Assembly (NCBI GenBank): GCA_900547395.1
Contig: URGP01000006.1
Coordinates: forward strand, 47,150-111,149
DNA: 64,000 nt
Direction of reading: 5' to 3'
From: an uncultured Opitutales bacterium
GTDB lineage: Bacteria; Verrucomicrobiota; Verrucomicrobiia; Opitutales; Intestinicryptomonadaceae
The translations under genes and the position numbers were made by a program. A model generated the notes under the pieces. That model ran no database searches. It was not told the DNA's origin and saw nothing but the letters and a program-made list of their open reading frames with translations. Positions 44,828 through 53,272 of the stretch are shown here, piece by piece (the first letter of the stretch is position 1; every line of letters starts with the position of its first letter).

Positions 44828-46144
44828 CTACCACTTTACGCCGACTTGCATCGAGACAACGTGTGCGCAACCGTCGTAATAGCCTTTGATGGTCGAAGAC
44901 GAGTATGCGTGGTTTTGCGTGTTGTTGATGTTTGCGTCGTCAAAGAAGATGTGCATGTAGGCAAGGTCGAAATTCATATTGCCGATTTTGTATCCCAAGC
45001 CGCAGGTAGCCCAAATTCTGTTTGTGTCGGGGACGCGTACGGTTCTGAATTTTGCGTTTCTTACGGGGCTTTGGTCGAAAGCAGCTCCTATGCGCAAAGT
45101 GAGGTCTTTGTTCCAGTCGGGCTGGTATGCGGCGCCGACGCTTGCCCTGTGGGTGTTGCGCCAGTTTTCTGCGGTATGGTGGATTAAGCCGCCTGCGTCG
45201 TTAGTTATGTCGAGATCTTTGAAGCTGCTCCACCAAGTGAATGTGTATGCCGCCATAACCGTAAACTGGTTCCAGAAATCGTCTTTGAATTTGTAAGACG
45301 CGCCCAGGTTCAAGTTTGACGGCAAGTTAAGCTTTGCGGAGGCGGATTGTCTGTTAAAAATGCCGAACATCGGGTTTGATGTTGTGACATAGCCTTCGAT
45401 ATCATGCCGGATTTGGTAGCGGTATGAAATGCCGAAGCGGCCTGTTTCCAAAAACTTTACGGTTGCGCCTACGTTGAAGCTGCCGCTCCATCCCGAACCG
45501 TCAACTCTCGTTCTTGCGTCTATTCCGCCCGCGGGCAGCGGCAATCCGTTCTGCGGGATAAATGTGTACGATGTAAGCTCAGCGTGGATATAGTCCGCCG
45601 AAGCCCCTACTGAAAGCGAAAGCCAGTCATTTACTTTGTAGGCGAGGGACGGATTTATCTGTATGGTTTGGATATCGCTGTTTACGCCGTCATATCTGCC
45701 GATGAAGTTGCTTTCTTCGTCATATTGTGTCGCAAGCCCGAAGGGGGAAGTAATTGAGAGAGTTCCCGCAAATCTTTCGCCGAATTTTCTTACATAGTAG
45801 GCGTTTGGAACTACCGCCAGCTTGCCCGCATTGTCGTTAATGCCGGGAGTCGGAATGTTTGTTCCGGGTTGGTATGGGCTTGTATGGGTTGCCTTGACGT
45901 GCGACTTCATTTCGGGATAAATGATTGAAATCGCGACATCTAATTTGTTTTCGCTTTCTACAAAAAACGCAGCCGACGGATTCCAATATGCCGCGGTTGC
46001 GTCGTTGTTGGTGTTTACCACTGCTCCTGCCAATGCGGTGCCGAGGTTTGATGCGCCTTGCTCCAAAACTTGAAAGCCTGATGCCCAAGCTTTGACACAC
46101 GAAACAAACATCGCCAACGCGATTAGTATATTTATTTTCTTCAT
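44828..46144 (-). CDS. FadL/OmpP1-family outer-membrane channel
   Basis: 438 residues. A signal peptide (MKKINILIALAMFVSCVKAW) precedes SGFQVLEQGASNLGTALAGA and NNDATAAYWNPSAAFF, the hatch region with the conserved N-P-A/S of FadL proteins. The remainder alternates short hydrophobic beta strands (YAITF-like, DWLSLSVGASADYIHAEL) and ends in an aromatic-closed strand (VQVGVKW), as outer-membrane barrels do. FadL-type channels pass long-chain fatty acids or other hydrophobic molecules. No fad genes adjoin it. It is transcribed alone from the 380-bp divergent region. Confidence 0.9.
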   Translation of the reverse strand: MKKINILIALAMFVSCVKAWASGFQVLEQGASNLGTALAGAVVNTNNDATAAYWNPSAAFFVESENKLDVAISIIYPEMKSHVKATHTSPYQPGTNIPTPGINDNAGKLAVVPNAYYVRKFGERFAGTLSITSPFGLATQYDEESNFIGRYDGVNSDIQTIQINPSLAYKVNDWLSLSVGASADYIHAELTSYTFIPQNGLPLPAGGIDARTRVDGSGWSGSFNVGATVKFLETGRFGISYRYQIRHDIEGYVTTSNPMFGIFNRQSASAKLNLPSNLNLGASYKFKDDFWNQFTVMAAYTFTWWSSFKDLDITNDAGGLIHHTAENWRNTHRASVGAAYQPDWNKDLTLRIGAAFDQSPVRNAKFRTVRVPDTNRIWATCGLGYKIGNMNFDLAYMHIFFDDANINNTQNHAYSSSTIKGYYDGCAHVVSMQVGVKW

Positions 46145-46524
46145 ATTATGAACTTTTGTTGTTAGTGTTTGCTTGCATTCACTGAATGCAAAATTTTAAA
46201 AAGATACAAAAGTTGCCGAAAAACAATAATTTGAAAAGAAAAAACCAACAAAAAGCTCAAAAAAATTTAATATTTTGCAAAAAAAGCCGATTTTTAAGCT
46301 CATTTTAAAAGGAAACGCGGCAATCCTGTTTCCGTCATGATGAAAAATCGGAATTGCCGCGCATTATTTCAACAGATTTAACAAATTTTGCAAAATCTGG
46401 CACACTAACCTGCTTTTTTCGACATATGAAATTCGCAAAAGTTCCGAGAAAATTTTTACGGATGATTTAAGTTGCATTTTTCATTATTTTTCTAAAATAT
46501 TGCCTTAAATTTGAAAGGTTTTTT
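46145..46524. other. Divergent intergenic region with a long-arm hairpin
   Basis: 380 bp of AT-rich DNA between the FadL gene and the STAS gene. It contains a perfect 9-bp inverted repeat CGCGGCAAT (46316-46324) and ATTGCCGCG (46353-46361) with a 28-nt loop. No T run follows on either strand, so a terminator is unlikely; an operator or structured leader is possible. No gene is seen. Confidence 0.45.
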
Positions 46525-46860
46525 ATGACGATAGACATTGAAAAAGTAAACGATATTTGCGTCGCCGCATTGAAAGGGCGTTTGGATGTCATAACATCGG
46601 CGGAATTGGACGGCGCGCTTGACGGCTTGATTTCTTCGGGGGCGAAAAAGGTTTTGTTTGATTTGAGGGAGCTTGACTACATCAGCAGCGCGGGCTTGCG
46701 CTCTCTTTTGTCGGCGGCAAAGAAGCTGAAAGCAGTTGACGGCAGGATTGCGCTTTCTTCATTGAACTCGAATGTTGCGGAGGTTTTTAAAATTTCGGGT
46801 CTTTCCGCGTTTTTTGACATACGCGACTCAAAAGACGATGCTCTTTCGGTTTTGGCGTAA
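46525..46860 (+). CDS. STAS-domain anti-sigma factor antagonist
   Basis: 111 residues, a single STAS domain of the SpoIIAA/RsbV type: GRLDVITSAELDGALDGLIS, VLFDLRELDYISSAGLRSLL (the second Ser of ISSAG is the residue normally phosphorylated by an anti-sigma kinase) and IALSSLNSNVAEVFKISGL. Such proteins release a sigma factor by binding its inhibitor when unphosphorylated. The kinase and phosphatase are not next to it, so the partner is unknown. A pure T run follows a hairpin after the gene, so it is monocistronic. Confidence 0.9.
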   Translation: MTIDIEKVNDICVAALKGRLDVITSAELDGALDGLISSGAKKVLFDLRELDYISSAGLRSLLSAAKKLKAVDGRIALSSLNSNVAEVFKISGLSAFFDIRDSKDDALSVLA

Positions 46861-46889
46861 AATTTTACTTTCAATGCCATTTTTACCTG

Positions 46890-46920
46890 TCCGTATTAAA
46901 AAAAAATACGGATTTTTTTT
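46890..46920 (+). terminator. Terminator of the STAS gene
   Basis: Stem TCCGTATT / AATACGGA with an A7 loop, followed by a T run of eight. Confidence 0.85.
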
Positions 46921-47073
46921 GTTTTTATCTCAATAGTTTGAGAAAAGGGTTTTAAGTTTTTTTCGATAATCATAAGTTATTGATGTGTCGAATTTATTTG
47001 ACAAGAGTACATTGTTTGTTAAAAAAATATTTAACTTTTAAAACAAATTTTTTATTACAATCTTATTACCTCT

Positions 47074-49500
47074 ATGAAAAAATTACTATTAGAACTATCT
47101 ATTGCATCTCTTATGCTGACAGGCGGAATAGTCTATTCCGCTACGGAGGTGGATATTCCATCTCCTTATATAAAAGATGACGGTAATCCCGAAGTTGTGA
47201 GGATAAGGGCAAACAACGTTTCCAACGGAGATTTTAACAGCCCGGATGTTTGGACACAACATGATGGCAACGGTGGTTGGGAAAATGGTGAAATTACTAT
47301 GTCGGTTGTGCCTTGGGAATTACCGAATACTTTGGAAACTTGGGCAGGTTTTCAGGTAAGATTAAAAATGGATTACAGTACTCTTACCACTTCCGCTGCG
47401 ATTGGTTCCGCCGATAATCTTGTAAATATGACGGTTGGTAATCTTTGGAATTCCACAATTAATGTGAAGCATGATTTTTACATCACAGGTAATTTTGGGC
47501 AGGACGGCAACTCTGTAATAAATATTTCAGACGGTGCGACTGTTTCGGTTTCTCAGTTTGGCAACATGCTTTTGAATGTTGATAACGCTACATACATTTT
47601 GCGTAATGGAGGCGGCGGCAATGGCGGCAAGCTCTATGCCACAAACGGCGCAAAAATTTATCAAGAAGCGGGAGACTTGAATATCTATAGCGATATGAGC
47701 CTTACCGATTCGACTTTTTACGGCAGACTTATTTTTCAAGGAACCGAATCCGGAACGAATGTAAGTTTTACAAATTCAACCCAGCAGGCATCAAATGATG
47801 GATGGTTGGTTGGCGGCAATGGCGGAAATTGGAGCGCGACTTATTCCAATTCTGTATTGAACCGCTTTTATAATAACTGGAAGTCGGACGGCTCTACGGG
47901 CGGATGGAATGGGGACGTTGTATTCCTTCATGTCGGCAAGGACGCACAGCAGGTTCTTACCTTTGAAAACGGAACTGTCGTAAACGGTGCGGGTTCTGCC
48001 GATGGCGTAAGCTATTGGGATATGGATGCCGAAACAAGAACGCTTAACGACATCACAAACGGTGGCAACGTAAATTTGGGTTGGTGGAATTTTAATGCCA
48101 ACACAAGCCTTGAAGTTAATATTTTGAGTGGTTCGAAATTTGCCGCTTGGAATCTTGAATTTGCCAATGCGGGAGGATGGGAATCCGCCTACGGCAATAT
48201 TTCATGGAATCAGCAAGGTTCTGCGGATGCGATTGCGGAAGCAGTTTTTGCCGGAGACGTTAATATGCGCCTTAGCAAGGCTGAAATTGTGGATGATTGC
48301 AATTACTTGATGGAGTTTAATTTGAAAGGCTATTCCAAATTTACCACAAGGAGCAATTTGAATATTGGTGGCGACGATGCGAAGCAGGGTTCTGCAAGGT
48401 TTACGATGTCCGGTTCAAATAATTGGGCTGAATTTAACAGCATTTATGTCCGACCCGGTAAAAATGTAGATGAAGTCAATAGCAATATCTTGTTTGATAT
48501 TTCCGGTTCTAACAATACCTTGTATACTCGTGGTAATTTTAATTTGTCGGAACAGGTATTGAAAAACGGTGCGGTCATTAACTTCTCGATGACGGGCGAA
48601 GGCAACGTCTTGAATGTTAATAATTTCAACGTAAGCAACCAAGACGAATCCATTGGCGGTACCGTAACTGCCATTTTCAGAGGCGATAACGCGGCAAACA
48701 AAAACCAAATCATTATTCGCAGCGGAGAAATGATTTTGCAGGGTTCTCAGGCTTTGGACGCCACTACAAGCTATACATTCTCAATGCAGGGCAACACTAC
48801 TTTGAACCGCGGCGACGGCAGGGGTGTATGGCTCAAAATTCATGAATGGGGTGGAAAGCATTATACTTCTAATACTACATTTGAAGTTAAAGGCTCGGGC
48901 AACGAACTTTTGCTTTCTGGTCTTGAAGTCGGCAAAGAAACCGATAATTGGGACGAATCTTTGGGCAAGGGCACTCTCCGTATTGTTGGCGGTGAAAATA
49001 AAATCGTCATAAAATCCACGGACGATGGTCATAATGGTTTCAGGTTGAATAGCGGCGGCGTGATTGAATTTGTCGTTGATGATACGGGCATCACTCCCAT
49101 TACCAACCTTACTTTTAACAATACTCAGAGCAACGGCATGATGAAGATTGATTTCTCCAACATCACGACTCCGCAGGAAGAAACAAGGTATGTTTTGCTC
49201 CAAACTTCAGACCATAACAAAAATATTTTTGGCGAACTTTTTGATGTTTCAAATCCGGATGACGTATATGCGTATGAAGATTTTGTTTCGGTCATATTGG
49301 CAAATGAGTCAGATGTTTGCCGTTTTGCCTTGGAATACAATGAAAGCGAAGAATTCCAAGATGCCGAAGGAAACAACATAAACTTTATGCAGTTGGTTGT
49401 TTACTACACAAACAACATAGCAGTTCCCGAACCGTCAACATACGCGGCAATCTTTGGCGCGCTTGCTCTTGCGTTCGCGGCATATCGCCGCCGCAAGTAA
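47074..49500 (+). CDS. Large PEP-CTERM sorted exported protein, 808 aa
   Basis: Signal peptide MKKLLLELSIASLMLTGGIV. The long body is Asn-, Gly-, Ser- and Thr-rich with many repeated short strands of the type GNN-x-NF-x-V (for example NISDGATVSVSQFGNMLLNV), the look of a beta-helix passenger. It ends VPEPSTYAAIFGALALAFAA YRRRK, a textbook Opitutia-type PEP-CTERM tail: sorting motif, hydrophobic helix, basic end. Sorting by an exosortase and placement in the outer envelope or matrix are expected. No enzymatic motif is visible. The gene is more AT-rich in its 5' half than its neighbours and is monocistronic. Confidence 0.85.
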   Translation: MKKLLLELSIASLMLTGGIVYSATEVDIPSPYIKDDGNPEVVRIRANNVSNGDFNSPDVWTQHDGNGGWENGEITMSVVPWELPNTLETWAGFQVRLKMDYSTLTTSAAIGSADNLVNMTVGNLWNSTINVKHDFYITGNFGQDGNSVINISDGATVSVSQFGNMLLNVDNATYILRNGGGGNGGKLYATNGAKIYQEAGDLNIYSDMSLTDSTFYGRLIFQGTESGTNVSFTNSTQQASNDGWLVGGNGGNWSATYSNSVLNRFYNNWKSDGSTGGWNGDVVFLHVGKDAQQVLTFENGTVVNGAGSADGVSYWDMDAETRTLNDITNGGNVNLGWWNFNANTSLEVNILSGSKFAAWNLEFANAGGWESAYGNISWNQQGSADAIAEAVFAGDVNMRLSKAEIVDDCNYLMEFNLKGYSKFTTRSNLNIGGDDAKQGSARFTMSGSNNWAEFNSIYVRPGKNVDEVNSNILFDISGSNNTLYTRGNFNLSEQVLKNGAVINFSMTGEGNVLNVNNFNVSNQDESIGGTVTAIFRGDNAANKNQIIIRSGEMILQGSQALDATTSYTFSMQGNTTLNRGDGRGVWLKIHEWGGKHYTSNTTFEVKGSGNELLLSGLEVGKETDNWDESLGKGTLRIVGGENKIVIKSTDDGHNGFRLNSGGVIEFVVDDTGITPITNLTFNNTQSNGMMKIDFSNITTPQEETRYVLLQTSDHNKNIFGELFDVSNPDDVYAYEDFVSVILANESDVCRFALEYNESEEFQDAEGNNINFMQLVVYYTNNIAVPEPSTYAAIFGALALAFAAYRRRK

Positions 49501-49532
49501 GCTGTGGCAAAGGGATAGTTTTTAGATAAAAG

Positions 49533-49561
49533 GCTTCTGTTTAAAAAACAGAAGCTTTTTT
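49533..49561 (+). terminator. Terminator of the 808-aa PEP-CTERM gene
   Basis: Perfect 10-bp stem GCTTCTGTTT / AAACAGAAGC with loop AAA, then a T run. Confidence 0.88.
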
Positions 49562-49830
49562 GTTGTATTGGAATTTCATTCCAAGAGAAAACAGTAAAAA
49601 GATGTTTATTCCAAAGAAAGATTTTAGCAAAGGTACTTTTTTGTTGGCGTCCGTATTCATTAAAGTTTCAGCTTAAAAAATACCGACTAAACGTTGTATA
49701 GATTGATATTCCGCTCTTTTAACGGAGTTTTGAGAAAATACAGGAATTTTGTTTTCGATAGTCTCGCACAAAAATGCAGGTTGGCCGAGGAATAGTGAAG
49801 CCTTTTTAATTCATTTTGTAGGTGCGCAAA
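49562..49830. other. Non-coding stretch between PEP-CTERM gene and fba
   Basis: About 270 bp, AT-rich, no gene seen. A small palindrome TTGGAA / TTCCAA sits at 49568-49584. Nothing else recognisable. Confidence 0.4.
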
Positions 49831-49862
49831 AAAAAGACGCTTCATTAGAGGCGTCTTTTTTG
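49831..49862 (-). terminator. Terminator of fba
   Basis: AAAGACGC / GCGTCTTT stem extended by two weak pairs, with A and T runs on the two sides; serves minus-strand fba. The same AAAAAAGACGC opening recurs at 59031 and, cut short, at 63930. Confidence 0.8.
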
Positions 49863-49875
49863 TAAATGATTGAAG

Positions 49876-50868
49876 TTATGCCTTGTTTGCAGAACCCAAA
49901 ACATTGATGATTTTGTGCATGTAAAGCTTTTTCAATTCGTCGCGTGCGGGACCCAAGTATTTGCGCGGGTCGAATTCTGCGGGCTTCTTTGCCAAAACTT
50001 CGCGAACTGCCGCAGTCATTGCCAAACGGCCGTCGGAGTCGATGTTGATTTTGCAAACAGCCGATTCTGCTGCTTGACGCAACTGTTCTTCGGGGATGCC
50101 GACTGCCGCTTCGAGCTTGCCGCCGTTTGCGTTGATGATGTCAACGTATTGTTGCGGAACGGAAGATGAACCGTGCAAAACAATCGGGAAGCCCGGAATG
50201 CGCTTTTCAACTTCTTTCAAGATGTCGAAGCGAAGCGGAGGAGGAACAAGCTTGCCTTCCGCGTTGCGCGTGCATTGTTCGGGCTTGAACTTGTATGCGC
50301 CGTGCGAAGTGCCGATTGAAATTGCCAAAGAGTCAACGCCTGTCTTCTTTACGAAGTCTTCAACTTCTTCGGGGCGTGTGTATGAATGGGTTTCGTGGGA
50401 AACTTCGTCTTCGATGCCCGCCAAAACGCCGAGTTCGCCTTCGACTGTGACGTCGTATTTGTGGGCGTAATCCACAACCTTTGCGGCGAGTTCCACATTC
50501 TTTTCGTAGGGCAATGCGGAGCCGTCAATCATGACGGAAGAAAATCCGTATTCGATGCAGGATTTGCAAAGTTCAAACGAATCGCCGTGGTCGAGGTGCA
50601 ATACAACGGGAACGTTGAAGCCGAGTTCTTTTGCGTATTCGCATGCGCCCTGCGCCATGTAGCGCAAAAGCGTCTGGTTTGCGTATTTGCGTGCGCCGCT
50701 CGAAACCTGCAAAATGACAGGCGATTTTGTTTCAACGCAAGCCTGAATGATAGCCTGCATTTGTTCCATGTTGTTGAAGTTGAACGCGGGAATTGCGTAC
50801 TTGCCTGCGAAAGCTTTTTTGAAAAGCTCGCGCGTGTTGACCAAACCTAATTCTTTGTATGATACCAT
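49876..50868 (-). CDS. fba: Class II fructose-bisphosphate aldolase
   Basis: 330 residues; zinc-dependent aldol cleavage of fructose-1,6-bisphosphate in glycolysis and its reverse. Marks: IPAFNFNNMEQMQAIIQA, VVLHLDHGDSFELCKSCIEY (zinc His and catalytic Asp), VEGELGVLAG, GTSHGAYKFKP, FPIVLHGSSSVPQQY (zinc His with phosphate loop), KINIDSDGRLAMTAAVRE. The length fits class IIA/IIB enzymes of Gram-negatives. Strong codon bias suggests high expression. It is monocistronic; its terminator lies 14 bp past the stop. Confidence 0.96.
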   Translation of the reverse strand: MVSYKELGLVNTRELFKKAFAGKYAIPAFNFNNMEQMQAIIQACVETKSPVILQVSSGARKYANQTLLRYMAQGACEYAKELGFNVPVVLHLDHGDSFELCKSCIEYGFSSVMIDGSALPYEKNVELAAKVVDYAHKYDVTVEGELGVLAGIEDEVSHETHSYTRPEEVEDFVKKTGVDSLAISIGTSHGAYKFKPEQCTRNAEGKLVPPPLRFDILKEVEKRIPGFPIVLHGSSSVPQQYVDIINANGGKLEAAVGIPEEQLRQAAESAVCKINIDSDGRLAMTAAVREVLAKKPAEFDPRKYLGPARDELKKLYMHKIINVLGSANKA

Positions 50869-51102
50869 AATTGCAATATTTTGGGTTTAAGTTAAATAAT
50901 GATGGTTAAGCCTCTTTTCTTTGCAAGAAAAAAATCGAATAAAACAGGGGGCAAAAAAGACGGAGTTTTTTACATTGAACAGGGGCATTCATAAAAATTT
51001 TCCGCGCGTGCTCTCCGATTTTTTGCGCGCTTTATTCCCGAATGGATATGGCGTTTTTCCGCGTATGCCTGCGGAAATTTTCGCCAAAAAACCCGAGGGA
51101 TA

Positions 51103-51702
51103 TTATACTTTTTTCAGCCCGTTTTTCCAAACGAAAAATACCGCCGCGCAAATCGCGCCGAGAGTGTCCGAAAGCATGTCCTTTTGCGCGTCCCAAATGT
51201 CTCCCTGTGAGCCGAGAAACGCCGCGCCTGTCGAGCCGCCGTCAATTTCTGCATAAGCCCATTCAATCAGCTCCCATGCGTTTGCCATCGCCATAATGAA
51301 AATTACCCCGATAAACGCGCAAGTAGCCAAGCCCTTCGCTTTTCCCGTTTTTTGGAACCACTCCGCAACGCAAAACGAATTTAGCCCAATCACAAAATGC
51401 GCAACTCTGTCATAGTGGTTGCGCGAAGAGCCTATGAGGTCGCTAACCCATTCAAACGGCACTCTTTCAAAAGTGTAGTGCGCCCCGATTATGTGCATTG
51501 CAAGCCAAAGCGACACTATTATGTAAGAGGTATTTGAAAACTTGAAAAACGGATATGTTATTACAAGCAGTCCGCCGACTGTCAAAACGCTTGCCATTTC
51601 GACATGCCACACGGAGCGGTCATAGGCGTCGATATACGACCAAATCCCGAGGGCGGCAAGGATTATCAAAAGAATTAAGGGAATGTTTTTTTGATTTGTC
51701 AT
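51103..51702 (-). CDS. DUF2238 (YjdF-like) inner-membrane protein
   Basis: 199 residues with about six membrane helices. Family marks are FERVPFEWVSDLIGSSRNHY and DRVAHFVIGL, then AMANAWELIEWAYAEIDGGS and GSQGDIWDAQKDMLSDTLGA, with conserved His, Asp and Glu facing the membrane. This is the DUF2238 (YjdF) family, function unknown. Its ATG overlaps the stop of the 501-aa membrane protein by four bases (ATGA), so the two are coupled. No terminator is obvious after it. Confidence 0.85.
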   Translation of the reverse strand: MTNQKNIPLILLIILAALGIWSYIDAYDRSVWHVEMASVLTVGGLLVITYPFFKFSNTSYIIVSLWLAMHIIGAHYTFERVPFEWVSDLIGSSRNHYDRVAHFVIGLNSFCVAEWFQKTGKAKGLATCAFIGVIFIMAMANAWELIEWAYAEIDGGSTGAAFLGSQGDIWDAQKDMLSDTLGAICAAVFFVWKNGLKKV

Positions 51703-53204
51703 TTGAAATAATTTTCGAGAATTTTTTGCGTTTTGCGATATTTATAATTGAAATGTTTGCCTGAAAAATCTTCGGACATATAAAACTCGACTTGTTTCTC
51801 TAAATAAGTTTTTGCAAGAGGCGTGTATTTTTTATCATTTGCGTTTGCGATTTTAATCATTGCGGGGATTGCAGATGTGTTGCTTAGACTTGAAAGATAT
51901 TCGAAGTCTAATTTGTTTCCATCTAAAAATCGGTTTACGTTGTAGTTTGCAACAAATTGCTCTTCGTCCCAAAGCGACATTGCGACAAGCAGGGCGACGG
52001 CGGAGTAAATATTGGCATCTATCAGCCAGCGCACAGGTTTGTTCTTTACGATTTTTACCGCAGTCAGCGCAAATCCCGCAAAGACTATGGCAAAAAATGC
52101 AAAGCCGTAAATTCTTGTGGTTGTTATTCCGTAGGCGCTTGTGTATGAGGCGAGCCTTGTGCAGGCGGATATGCCAAGCATTATGTTTTGTGCTATCCAT
52201 ACATAGGCAAGAATGCGTGCAGAACGCCAGTCTTTGGTGTTAGTGCAGTCTTTGAAGCATACAATTATTATCGCGGCGGCAAGAAGTGTCGCGATTGCGA
52301 GAGCAAAGCTTCCGTCCATTGCAAATTTTGCGTATGTCGTTCCTTGCGGGAGAACGCAACCGCTTAAAATATATTTTAAGTCAAAAATATTTTGGAGCAA
52401 AAATATCGCGTTGAAAATTGCAAGCGCGGTCGAAAAAGTTTTTGCGTAGCGCATTGAAAAATTTTTTTGCGGGAAAACTTCTGTTTTCGGCATTTCATCT
52501 TCCGCTTCTTTGAAGGTATTTACGACGCTTGAATATGCCGTAATGCTGAACAGCCCGAAGCATAGCCACGATAAAAACATCCACGGAAAAAACGAATGCG
52601 GATTTGGGAAAAAATCTTCCAATACAAATTCAAAAATAACATCCGCCAAGAATTTCAGCTGGGGAGATGCCACGCAAAACAGCCCAAAAAATACCGAACC
52701 GATTAGAAATATCGCAAGGCAGGCGATGAGTTTTTTTAAAAATTTAGGCAGACAATATTTTATTTCTTTGGGAATAATTCTTCCCGCATATTTTGCCAAA
52801 AAGCAGAAAGGTTCAAAAACTCCCTGGACTGCGCAGAATGCGGCAAGTTTCAAAATCCATGAATATGTTTTTGTTTTTTCATCGAAAAATTCCTGGCTTA
52901 TGCGGAGAATTGCAAGCGATATAAAAAAGCAGACGGTGGCAAGCGGTGAGCTTTCAAAAAATATTCCGCACCAAAATGCCGTTCCCGCAAAAATCAAAAA
53001 TTTTGAGCCGAAAGGCTTGTAAAAGTTTTTATCAAAAGGCAACATCGCCAAAAACATAAAGGCAAAGAGCAGATTTATTGTCAGTATGCCGCTTGCATTG
53101 GTAAATCCGTAGCCGAATAATATGCTTAACGCAAGCGCGGGAAAAAATCTTTTGGAAGGAGATGTTTTAACATCCACCCCGAAAGGGTTAAATAACGATT
53201 TCAT
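51699..53204 (-). CDS. Multi-pass membrane protein, DUF4173/DUF4153-like
   Basis: 501 residues with about twelve predicted membrane helices. The C-terminal third is typical: LQNIFDLKYILSGCVLPQGT, then YTSAYGITTTRIYGFAFFAI and ANYNVNRFLDGNKLDFEYLS, which resembles the DUF4173 pattern (Y-G-L-T-x-x-R and V-N-x-x-x-A-R-Y-N). These proteins have no assigned biochemistry. It is first of a two-gene operon with DUF2238, a combination that hints at a shared envelope role. The DUF assignment is from memory. Confidence 0.6.
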   Translation of the reverse strand: MKSLFNPFGVDVKTSPSKRFFPALALSILFGYGFTNASGILTINLLFAFMFLAMLPFDKNFYKPFGSKFLIFAGTAFWCGIFFESSPLATVCFFISLAILRISQEFFDEKTKTYSWILKLAAFCAVQGVFEPFCFLAKYAGRIIPKEIKYCLPKFLKKLIACLAIFLIGSVFFGLFCVASPQLKFLADVIFEFVLEDFFPNPHSFFPWMFLSWLCFGLFSITAYSSVVNTFKEAEDEMPKTEVFPQKNFSMRYAKTFSTALAIFNAIFLLQNIFDLKYILSGCVLPQGTTYAKFAMDGSFALAIATLLAAAIIIVCFKDCTNTKDWRSARILAYVWIAQNIMLGISACTRLASYTSAYGITTTRIYGFAFFAIVFAGFALTAVKIVKNKPVRWLIDANIYSAVALLVAMSLWDEEQFVANYNVNRFLDGNKLDFEYLSSLSNTSAIPAMIKIANANDKKYTPLAKTYLEKQVEFYMSEDFSGKHFNYKYRKTQKILENYFK

Positions 53205-53220
53205 ATTGAAACAAATAACG

Positions 53221-53254
53221 AAAAAAGGCGCATATTGTCAATGCGCCTTTTTTT
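53221..53254 (-). terminator. Terminator of the 571-aa PEP-CTERM gene
   Basis: Stem GGCGCAT / ATGCGCC flanked by A and T runs; on the minus strand the T run follows the stem, ending the gene at 53273. Confidence 0.85.
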
Positions 53255-53272
53255 GAAATGTTTGCGAAATAA

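Noticed and set aside
46316..46361. Inverted repeat as a terminator
   Set aside because: No T run on either strand and a 28-nt loop; kept only as a possible regulatory dyad.
46890..46920. Fourth copy of the 21-bp palindrome (shares TCCGTATT and AATACGGA)
   Set aside because: The arms are spaced by seven A and followed by a T run, so this is an ordinary terminator; the AGC centre is missing.
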